The position numbers and the translations under genes were made by a program. A stretch of DNA of 64,000 nucleotides, from assembly GCF_005876835.1 (NCBI RefSeq), contig NZ_PPSW01000019.1, positions 1 to 64,000 of the forward strand, given 5' to 3'. Within the stretch, counting starts at the first letter, position 1. Each line of letters opens with the position of its first letter. The notes under the pieces were generated by a model. It had not been told where the DNA came from. It was given only the letters and a program-made list of their open reading frames with translations, and ran no database searches. Below, piece after piece: positions 35,591 to 42,939 of the stretch. The stretch is from Pseudoalteromonas phenolica. Lineage in GTDB: Bacteria > Pseudomonadota > Gammaproteobacteria > Enterobacterales > Alteromonadaceae.

Positions 35591-36909
35591 TGCAGCACAA
35601 TGAGATAAGTTTATTACACAAAACAGGCTACTCTTTACTGGCCTGCTTTACGGTTTTTTGGTTCATTTATGCAGCGGGTGGTCAATTCGGATATCAGGGG
35701 CTTTGGCTAACCGCTGTTGCGTTTACTTCTTCATTTATATGCTTATCTTCTGCTCTACTCTATTTTGTCAGCTTTCAACAAAAACAGCTTGATGCTTTAC
35801 ATGATGGCATTAAAAGCTTCAAAGATGGCGACTTTTCTATTCGTATTCACCCTGATGGCGATAAACACCTAGCACCCATATTAGATTTATATAACGACCT
35901 TGCTCGCAACCTTACTGAGCAAAGACAGACTTTAAGCCAAAAAGAGCACTTGCTAGATAGCATTGTTCAAGCCTCGCCTATGGCAATTGTGCTTTTTAAC
36001 CCGTTCAAACAAGTTGTCTATCACAACCAACAGGCGAACGGGCTATTACAAGTTGCAGGCTCATTAAAAGGCAAAGAGCTATATGGCTTACTTGATAACG
36101 TCAGTGCACCAATTCGCTCCTTTTTACTTGATCAAGGCTCAGGCATTGTCAGCTTTGAACACAATGACTTAAAGCATAGTTATTATATTGCCAACCAAAC
36201 CGTCACTTATAACCATCAGCCACACCAGCTTGTTTTATGCAAAGACCTATCTTTAGAAATTGGTAAAGAAGAGCTACAACTTTGGAAAAACGCCATTCGT
36301 TTAATTAGTCATGAACTAAACAACTCATTGGCCCCAATTTCTTCGCTCACATCGTCAGCTGAAGCCATTTTAGAAAAGAATTCGCATCTTGATTTACTCC
36401 CTGATATTTTGCAAACCATTAGCCAAAGAGCCTCTAATCTGAACGCTTTTATCGCAAAGTATGCCGAATTTGCCCGTTTGCCAAAACCAAATATCAGCAA
36501 ACAAAACCTTGCAGATACACTGCAGAGCGTCCAAAAACTCTATGCCTTTGAACTATTGGCTGATTTGCCATGCGAATATGCCTATTTCGATGTTTTACAG
36601 CTAGAGCAAGTTTTAATAAACCTCCTTAAAAATGCCCATGAATCTGGTTCAAATGTGTCCGGTATAGGTATCAAAGTCGTTAAAGATTATAACCGAGTTC
36701 GCTTTGCTGTTGTCGATAGAGGTCAAGGGATCACTCAGGGCAAAATCAGCCAAGTGACTCTGCCATTTTTTTCAACAAAACAAGGCGGTAGTGGACTTGG
36801 ATTGAGTATTTGTTCAGAAGTGATCAACGCGCACCAGGGTCAATTAAAGATTAAAAATCGTACAAACGGTGGCGTTATGGTTGAATTTGACATCCCATTA
36901 AAACTTTAA
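35590..36909 (+). CDS. Sensor histidine kinase partner of the NtrC-type regulator
   Basis: The product is 439 aa. Two N-terminal helices (about 13-33 and 40-62) leave almost no periplasmic loop. A HAMP-like segment and a PAS-like domain (about 115-215) follow. The histidine box is SHELNNSLAPI, and the ATPase domain has the N box LINLLKNAHESG, the G1 box RGQGIT and the G2 box GGSGLGLSI. The short loop suggests sensing of a membrane or cytoplasmic signal, perhaps the transported compound or the ABC pump itself. The NtrC/NtrB-like family and tight linkage make the upstream regulator its partner. Confidence 0.91.
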   Translation: MQHNEISLLHKTGYSLLACFTVFWFIYAAGGQFGYQGLWLTAVAFTSSFICLSSALLYFVSFQQKQLDALHDGIKSFKDGDFSIRIHPDGDKHLAPILDLYNDLARNLTEQRQTLSQKEHLLDSIVQASPMAIVLFNPFKQVVYHNQQANGLLQVAGSLKGKELYGLLDNVSAPIRSFLLDQGSGIVSFEHNDLKHSYYIANQTVTYNHQPHQLVLCKDLSLEIGKEELQLWKNAIRLISHELNNSLAPISSLTSSAEAILEKNSHLDLLPDILQTISQRASNLNAFIAKYAEFARLPKPNISKQNLADTLQSVQKLYAFELLADLPCEYAYFDVLQLEQVLINLLKNAHESGSNVSGIGIKVVKDYNRVRFAVVDRGQGITQGKISQVTLPFFSTKQGGSGLGLSICSEVINAHQGQLKIKNRTNGGVMVEFDIPLKL

Positions 36910-37258
36910 AAATAAAATATTAAAAAAATCACAACTCATTGATAAACATCAAAATATGAATATATTCATAAAGCAATGTAAGCAAATTTGTAATATGATG
37001 TAATAAAATTAAGCATAAAAATCGCATTAAGTAGTATAAATCTGTTCCAATCTAGGATAAATTAGTCCTCATAATGCGTTTGAAGGCAGCCAAAGCAACA
37101 ACTAAATTTTTCTAATAAATTAAGTCACTTCACGTATTAATAGTAGGAAAGGAAGCAACCAGAACCAAAGCAAAACTACCGCCGGATAAGTGTAGTGCTT
37201 TAGTTTTAATGTATTACAGCTTATGAATATATTCATAAAGCGATTAAAGGAGCTAACT
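36910..37258. promoter_or_regulatory. 349-base region with two copies of a 16-bp palindrome
   Basis: TATGAATATATTCATA, a perfect palindrome, occurs at 36955-36970 and again at 37222-37237. Both are followed by AAGC. The second copy lies immediately before the likely GTG start of the lamin-tail-domain gene. Paired identical palindromes are a typical operator arrangement. No other gene was seen in this stretch, and the end of the kinase operon shows no clear terminator. Confidence 0.6.
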
Positions 37259-38077
37259 GTGAATTTTGAAACCAGACAAAATATGGCCAATGAAATTTGG
37301 CAAATAGATGCTCGCTCGGCGCTCGATAAAGTGCATCAACAAATTAAAAACAATACATTAAATTCTCTGCCTAATCTTCAGAACCAGCGACATGCACATG
37401 GTGCGATCCAATCATATTGGCACAGTTGTTTTAAGCTGATGGCACCACTTCAAGTTCAAATTGAGTACGTGAACTCTACTAGCTCAAATGAAAGTGTTGA
37501 ATTAAAAAATACTGGCCCAGCTATTATTGACCTTGAGAGCTGGCGCTTGGAGCTTGCGGAAACAGGCGAGACTTTGTTCACCTTCCCACGTAATAGCTAT
37601 ATTAAACCAAGCCAAATACTTAAAGTTGAACAGCAGCAAAGCACTTTCATGTTTAATAAGCCTAGCCCTGTTTTCAAACAATGTGGTTGTCATATTAGAT
37701 TATTAGATGCTGAAGGCAGCGTGGTTAGTGCTTGGGTTAATGGCCGCAAGGCGCATGAGTCAATCATTATTTCGCACATCAGTCATGATACAAATACAAA
37801 CCGCAATAAAGACAAAGATCACATTGAGTTAATCAACTTAAGTACTTCTTGGGTAGATTTATCTGGCTGGACTATATGTATCAAGGATGGGCCTGAGTTT
37901 ACTTTTGCTCAAATGGCAAAAATGGAGCCCTGCTCTGAGCTAAAAATTTACGCTAACCATAATGAGCCAGGTTGTTACTCATTTGACAGCTCGACTCCTA
38001 TTTTTCAACAAACAACAAGCACCGTTGCATTATTAGATAAAAATAAGCAGCGTGTTAACGAATATCACTTTGCATAA
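37259..38077 (+). CDS. Cytoplasmic protein with two lamin-tail-like domains
   Basis: An upstream in-frame ATG exists at 37223, but it lies inside a palindrome. The GTG at 37259 has a strong AAAGGAG ribosome-binding site seven bases away, so this start is preferred (272 aa). Two lamin-tail-like (LTD) domains are visible. The first covers about 75-150 (VELKNTGPAIIDLESW). The second covers about 185-265 (HIELINLSTSWVDLSGW). Bacterial LTD proteins are usually exported, but no signal peptide is present here. The helical N-terminal 60 residues have no known family. Partners are unknown. A strong terminator follows. Confidence 0.75.
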   Translation: MNFETRQNMANEIWQIDARSALDKVHQQIKNNTLNSLPNLQNQRHAHGAIQSYWHSCFKLMAPLQVQIEYVNSTSSNESVELKNTGPAIIDLESWRLELAETGETLFTFPRNSYIKPSQILKVEQQQSTFMFNKPSPVFKQCGCHIRLLDAEGSVVSAWVNGRKAHESIIISHISHDTNTNRNKDKDHIELINLSTSWVDLSGWTICIKDGPEFTFAQMAKMEPCSELKIYANHNEPGCYSFDSSTPIFQQTTSTVALLDKNKQRVNEYHFA

Positions 38078-38101
38078 CTCCCTAAGCTTCATAGTGATTT
38101 T

Positions 38102-38126
38102 GGGGGGCATTAGCCCCCTTTTTTTT
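38102..38126 (+). terminator. Rho-independent terminator
   Basis: GGGGGC (38103-38108), loop ATTA and GCCCCC (38113-38118) followed by eight T residues form a textbook terminator after the lamin-tail-domain gene. Confidence 0.92.
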
Positions 38127-38171
38127 ACCATGTTATGATGCAGGCTCATAATAAAAATCGAGCTCAGGGAT

Positions 38172-38792
38172 ATGATTTTATATACACTTTTGACCATTCT
38201 ACTGATTGTACTGGGTATGCTCACTTTTGTGCCCAAGTACCAAGATGCCATTAACCGATTTTCTACAGGTATTAATTTTTTCCTTACCTTAATTGCCACC
38301 TTATTTGGTGTGTTATTAGCTATGGCATTTGCCAACATAGAAGAGCAGCAAAAAGAAAAAGAACACGTTATTAAGCTCATGCAAGCCACGATTGCAGCCA
38401 TTGAGAGTTCTCATGATTACTCTAAAGATCTGTATGAGTTTTACTTAGATCTGCCAAAGGAAGATGAAACACGAGCACACTTTTTTGATAAAAACCCTTT
38501 ACCATTTCCTGATTACCTCAACACCTTTATGAGGCAAAGCCTGGTAAATAGAACACTTTCAGAAGAAACCCTGATAGATTTAAACGAGTATAAGTTTAAT
38601 TTACAGAAAACAAGTAATGGCAATCAACCGCAAATTTATCTTGTGTTATTGACGTATACGATTGAGTCACTGCGTCTAGAGATTGACTATCAAAAAGGTG
38701 AAAAGTCACTGCATGAATTAGAACAAGCAATAGACAGTAACGATAGAAAATTTAATTTAGCTTTGGACAAATTAAAGAGCTCTAGTCTTTAA
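38172..38792 (+). CDS. Hypothetical membrane protein, 206 aa
   Basis: The product has two N-terminal membrane helices (about 2-20 and 33-55), followed by a charged helical cytoplasmic or periplasmic region with a possible coiled coil near 56-75. A RES- or TIR-like catalytic motif is not seen. The start follows the terminator of the preceding gene, and no promoter could be clearly identified. I recognise no family. Confidence 0.6.
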   Translation: MILYTLLTILLIVLGMLTFVPKYQDAINRFSTGINFFLTLIATLFGVLLAMAFANIEEQQKEKEHVIKLMQATIAAIESSHDYSKDLYEFYLDLPKEDETRAHFFDKNPLPFPDYLNTFMRQSLVNRTLSEETLIDLNEYKFNLQKTSNGNQPQIYLVLLTYTIESLRLEIDYQKGEKSLHELEQAIDSNDRKFNLALDKLKSSSL

Positions 38793-38821
38793 GCTATTCT
38801 TAACCATATAAAGATAACAGA

Positions 38822-38840
38822 GCGAGGGGGAAGCCCTCGC
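38822..38840. other. Seven-pair hairpin between convergent genes
   Basis: GCGAGGG-GGAAG-CCCTCGC forms a perfect hairpin between the convergent genes ending at 38792 and 38877. There is no adjoining T-run on either strand, so it is only a possible terminator. Confidence 0.4.
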
Positions 38841-38876
38841 CTACATTGAAGCTTCGTTTCTCGTTTCTCAAGAATC

Positions 38877-39341
38877 TTAAATAATCATTTCAAACTCGAT
38901 CTTCGCTTGCTCTTGTGGCGATAGCAAGCTTTTAAGATGCTCAGCAATGTCTTTGCCACTATCATTCAAGAAAAAATCAAAGCCTGCCCCATTGCCATCA
39001 ATAATAATGGAAAGCCCTTCATCAATTACTGTAACTTTTGAAATGCGTTCAATCTCAATACGTTGGCTTTTTTGAGTGCCAATAACTGTGTGTAACGATT
39101 TATTCTTTATTTTAAGCACATCGCCGTCACGACGGATCTGATTGGTTAAGGCGTTATCTTGTTTATACTTAGGATGAAAACGATAGCATTGACCTGCGAA
39201 CAAAATAGCCATACAAATCACGAGATAATCGGGCAACACGGGCTCTTCGATACTAAAATGTCCTATCAAGAGTAAGCCAGTCAAACTGAGTACTAGCCCC
39301 ATAAGTGCTTTATCTGACACTCTTAATTCTGAAAATTTCAA
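38877..39341 (-). CDS. Hypothetical membrane protein, 154 aa
   Basis: The product has two hydrophobic segments at about residues 14-32 and 38-52. They are followed by a soluble beta-rich region (about 65-150) that could be a PH-like or YcxB-type fold. Acidic residues dominate the C-terminus. It is convergent with the preceding membrane-protein gene and stands alone. Function is unknown. Confidence 0.6.
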   Translation of the reverse strand: MKFSELRVSDKALMGLVLSLTGLLLIGHFSIEEPVLPDYLVICMAILFAGQCYRFHPKYKQDNALTNQIRRDGDVLKIKNKSLHTVIGTQKSQRIEIERISKVTVIDEGLSIIIDGNGAGFDFFLNDSGKDIAEHLKSLLSPQEQAKIEFEMII

Positions 39342-39547
39342 AATAGCCCCCCACTTATTTTTATATACACGTTATCCGATGGTGTTTTAGTGTGCAAGTC
39401 ACGAATGTAAAACAGAGTAAAAAAGCACCTAAGCCTTTAATCCACACCAAAGTGTTTAATCAAAAGCAAAGATGCTTCGTGTAGGAGTCTGCACGACGCA
39501 AAAGCGCAAAACTCTATTTCAAGGAGAATTTAAAATCGTTTTACTTT

Positions 39548-40726
39548 TTAATTAAAAGAAAACTCCAGCACATCAAAACAAGCACCCAGCGTGTGGTAAT
39601 CACATTTAGCACCCGCTTCACTCTTTTGATTACTGTATTTTTGATTAGCACCTGTCAGTACTCTAAACCAAGCGCCGAACTCATGATCTACAAAGTGCTG
39701 CCAACAATAATCCCAAAGTGTGCTGTATTGCTCTAGATACTGAGTTTGTTTAGTCTCATCAAACAACATAGCCGCAGCAGCAAAACTTTCGGCTTGTACC
39801 CAGAAGTATTTGTCGCTGTCACAAGTTTGATATTCAGTATCAAAGCCATATACCAAACCTCCGTGAAAGGTATCCCATGCCTTGCTATAGGCCACATCAA
39901 ATAGGTACTGAGCTTTTTCTACAAACTCAGGGCGTGCTTCAAAGGCATTGAGTTGCATGAGCAACTTAGCCCACTCCGTTTGGTGACCTGGCTGGAAACC
40001 CCAAGGACGATATAGGTTTTTTGGGTCGTTTTTGTTGTATTCAAGATCCGGCACTAGCTCTGGGGTAAAGTGCTCGTACACTAAGCCTAAGCTTTGTGCT
40101 GAAAGCTCAAAACAAAAACGCGTTGCTAAATGCTGTGCTTTTTCAAGATAGCGTTGCGATTTAGTCGCGCCATAAGCCGCTATTAACGCTTCGCAAATAT
40201 GCATGTTAGCGTTTTGACCACGGTAGTCACATAGTCTGCCATCATCGTAGATGGTATCGGCATATATACCTTCTTCAGCCTGCCAAAATCGCGATTCAAG
40301 TAATTCGAATATTTCACTTATTTTGGCGTCTGAGTCAATCACACCGGCTTTATAACAGTGGGCGTAACACAGCAATACAAACGCATAGCCATAAGCTTGT
40401 TGTGTCATGTCTTGCGGTTGGTTGTCTTGTAAAGTCCACGCATAAGTTTGCGACTCTTCGCGCCAATGTTGTTGCTCAACATAGTCCAAACCATGCTTAG
40501 CAATGGCTAAGTAGTCGTCATTATTTAGAAGTTTTGCCGCACGACAAAAGTTAACAACCATACGTGTGCTACTAACAAGCTGGCGAAAACCATTATTAAA
40601 TGTTGTGCCATCGTCTAAGTAGTTTTGAAAATAGCCACCAAGGTCGTTGTCGACGCAGCGGTCTTTATAAAAGTCGACGATCGATTGACTGTGTGTTGTT
40701 AAAAATTCTGAGTTATAAAAATTCAC
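39548..40726 (-). CDS. AGE-family sugar isomerase, probable mannose isomerase
   Basis: The product is 392 aa, the usual length of N-acylglucosamine 2-epimerase (AGE) family enzymes, which form an alpha6/alpha6 barrel. Aromatic and histidine motifs of the family appear in the middle (FQPGHQTEWAKLL) and in the C-terminal third (KYFWVQAESFAAA). The GHQTEW motif contains a catalytic His region typical of mannose isomerases and related enzymes. It would convert mannose to fructose. It is the last gene of a five-gene operon with a PfkB-type fructokinase, a sugar importer and two GH92 alpha-mannosidases, which makes mannose the best substrate. Alternatives are GlcNAc 2-epimerase or cellobiose epimerase, but the neighbours argue against these. 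Confidence 0.82.
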   Translation of the reverse strand: MNFYNSEFLTTHSQSIVDFYKDRCVDNDLGGYFQNYLDDGTTFNNGFRQLVSSTRMVVNFCRAAKLLNNDDYLAIAKHGLDYVEQQHWREESQTYAWTLQDNQPQDMTQQAYGYAFVLLCYAHCYKAGVIDSDAKISEIFELLESRFWQAEEGIYADTIYDDGRLCDYRGQNANMHICEALIAAYGATKSQRYLEKAQHLATRFCFELSAQSLGLVYEHFTPELVPDLEYNKNDPKNLYRPWGFQPGHQTEWAKLLMQLNAFEARPEFVEKAQYLFDVAYSKAWDTFHGGLVYGFDTEYQTCDSDKYFWVQAESFAAAAMLFDETKQTQYLEQYSTLWDYCWQHFVDHEFGAWFRVLTGANQKYSNQKSEAGAKCDYHTLGACFDVLEFSFN

Positions 40727-40733
40727 GTGTGTT

Positions 40734-41732
40734 TTACTCTAAAAAGGCAGCATCGTAAGTGCCACTAAATTGTTCGTTAAATAAGTCGCTGACTTGTGTG
40801 AAGCTTGGCAATGCAGGGAATGCACCTTGCGTAGACACAGCAATTGCGCCTGCACAACTGGCAAAAGCCACTGCACTTTGAATGTGTGCTTCGCTATGCA
40901 TTAAGCTTTCAAGTTGGATGGTTTCGCTGAGCAAGTATAGAATCGCGCCAATAAAGCCATCGCCACCGGCTGTGGTATCAACCACCTGCGTTTTCGCTGG
41001 CCTCACGTGACCACGGAATTGTTTGCATACATACTCAATCTCATCACCGCCATTGGTGATCAAAATAAGCTTACAATTTGCAGCTAAACAATCAGATAAG
41101 TACTGCTCAGGATTATCTTGAGATAACAGCTCAAACTCTTCTTTAGCAAACTTGACGATATCGGCTTGTTTCACCACTTGGTTCACCAAGGCAATATCAA
41201 TGTGCTGATCTTTCCAAAGATTGGCGCGCAGATTCACATCAAAACATATCTGTAAGTTCAACGCTTTTGCCTGTTCAAGCACAGTTTGCGTGGTTTTTGC
41301 AGCACCCGCTTCGGTCAGCGTATTACTACATAAATGCACTAGGCTATTGTTTGCAAACCACGCTTCGCTTACTTGCTCTGGTGTGAGCAATAGGTCAGCG
41401 CTGTCTTTTCGCATAAAGGTAAAGCTTCTGTCACCACTTGCGTCTAGATGCACAAAGGCCAGAGGCGTAGGGGCAGTCTCATGCTTTAAAGTAAACTGAG
41501 TATCAACACCGTAATGCGCAAGGCTGTGAATTAAAAACTCACCAAACTGATCGCTGCCAACCTGTCCGGCAAATTGCGCCCGCCCACCGAGTTTGGCCAA
41601 AGCCACTGCAGCATTGGCAGGCGCACCACCGGGAAATTGTCGATAATCGTTAATGACTAAGCCATCTTGCTCTTTGCTTTGAAACTGTAAAAAGTCGATC
41701 AGCGCTTCGCCGTAACATAACACCCCACTCAT
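40734..41732 (-). CDS. PfkB-family fructokinase
   Basis: The product is 332 aa. The first family signature includes PGGAPANAAVALAKLGG. The catalytic motif is DTTAGGDGFIGA, with the active-site Asp in GGD, as in many bacterial fructokinases. It phosphorylates a hexose, most likely fructose, to fructose 6-phosphate. Together with the AGE isomerase it would allow mannose to enter glycolysis without a mannose-6-phosphate isomerase. The start overlaps the stop of the importer gene by four bases (ATGA). Confidence 0.87.
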   Translation of the reverse strand: MSGVLCYGEALIDFLQFQSKEQDGLVINDYRQFPGGAPANAAVALAKLGGRAQFAGQVGSDQFGEFLIHSLAHYGVDTQFTLKHETAPTPLAFVHLDASGDRSFTFMRKDSADLLLTPEQVSEAWFANNSLVHLCSNTLTEAGAAKTTQTVLEQAKALNLQICFDVNLRANLWKDQHIDIALVNQVVKQADIVKFAKEEFELLSQDNPEQYLSDCLAANCKLILITNGGDEIEYVCKQFRGHVRPAKTQVVDTTAGGDGFIGAILYLLSETIQLESLMHSEAHIQSAVAFASCAGAIAVSTQGAFPALPSFTQVSDLFNEQFSGTYDAAFLE

Positions 41733-42937
41733 GCTGCACTTACCTCTTGCGCTCGGCCTTTATATTGGCTCATAGCAAAAAATAGGATGTAGACATAAGC
41801 GAATACCGGCACTAAGAAACTTACTTGTACAGAGAACTTATCAGCGACAACCGCTTGAAGCAGTGGGAAAACCGCACCGCCAACGATGGCTTGGCATAAT
41901 AAGCCCGAGCCCTTTGCCGTTAGCTGGCCTAAACCACGAATTGCTAAACTGAAAATCGTTGGGAACATGATTGAGTTAAAGAAACCAACCGCTAATACGC
42001 TCCACATTGCAACCTTGCCGGTACTAAATACAGTGACCATCAATAGCACCACAGCCATCACTGCATTTAAGGCCAGTACCAAGCTCGGCGCATATTTACG
42101 CATTAAGATTGAGCCGATAAAACGACCTATCATCGCGCCGCCCCAATAGTAAGCCACCATGTTGCCTGCTTGTTTTGTCGTCAGACCACCTATTTCAGGA
42201 CGCTCGAAGTAGTTCACTAAGAAGCCACCGATAGATACTTCTGCACCCACGTATAAGAAAATACCCAGTGCGCCCATGACAAGGTGCTTTTGCTGCCAAA
42301 TTGAACCGCTCACTTCCACATCTTTTTGCTGTTCAAAATCCAGCTTAGGCAGTTCGATAAACTTGAACGAACAGGCGACCGTAATGGCTGCCAGTGCAAT
42401 TAAGAAATAAGGTAATTGCACCTGCTCTGCCCCGGCACTGCTGCTGGTTGCCGACAGAATAAAGAAGGTACCAAACAGTGGCCCTGCGGTATGACCCAGT
42501 GAGTTAATCGCCTGCGCCAAATTCAAGCGACTAGCCGCATGCTCAGGTTCACCCAAGCAATTAACATAAGGGTTTGCCGATACTTGCAGCACGGTAATAC
42601 CGCCTGCAAGTACAAAGAGTGCGCCTAAGAACAACGCGTACTCTTTCACGCTTGCTGCTGGAATAAACAGCAAGCAGCCCAGAGCTAGTGTCGATAAACC
42701 AATGAACACGCCATTGCGATAACCAAATTTCGCTACCACACGACCAGCCAATGGCGACACTAGAAAGTAAGCGCCGAAGAAACAGAACTGCACCAACATA
42801 GCTTGGGTATAGCTCAGTGAAAATTCTGCTTTTAAGAATGGGATCAGAATATCGTTTAACGCGGTAATAAAACCCCAGATAAAAAACAAACTGGTCATGG
42901 CATAAAACGCCATTTTTTGATTAATTTGTTTTGCCAT
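41729..42937 (-). CDS. FucP-type sugar:H+ symporter, probable mannose importer
   Basis: The product is 402 aa with about twelve transmembrane helices. The N-terminal segment FFIWGFITALNDILIPFLK is characteristic of the FucP/GluP family of the major facilitator superfamily. It would carry a hexose released by mannosidases across the inner membrane. Genes of this family are often linked to mannose isomerase and fructokinase in Alteromonadales, as I recall. It follows the lipoprotein GH92 gene after two bases, so it is part of the same operon. Confidence 0.87.
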   Translation of the reverse strand: MAKQINQKMAFYAMTSLFFIWGFITALNDILIPFLKAEFSLSYTQAMLVQFCFFGAYFLVSPLAGRVVAKFGYRNGVFIGLSTLALGCLLFIPAASVKEYALFLGALFVLAGGITVLQVSANPYVNCLGEPEHAASRLNLAQAINSLGHTAGPLFGTFFILSATSSSAGAEQVQLPYFLIALAAITVACSFKFIELPKLDFEQQKDVEVSGSIWQQKHLVMGALGIFLYVGAEVSIGGFLVNYFERPEIGGLTTKQAGNMVAYYWGGAMIGRFIGSILMRKYAPSLVLALNAVMAVVLLMVTVFSTGKVAMWSVLAVGFFNSIMFPTIFSLAIRGLGQLTAKGSGLLCQAIVGGAVFPLLQAVVADKFSVQVSFLVPVFAYVYILFFAMSQYKGRAQEVSAA

Positions 42938-42939
42938 GA

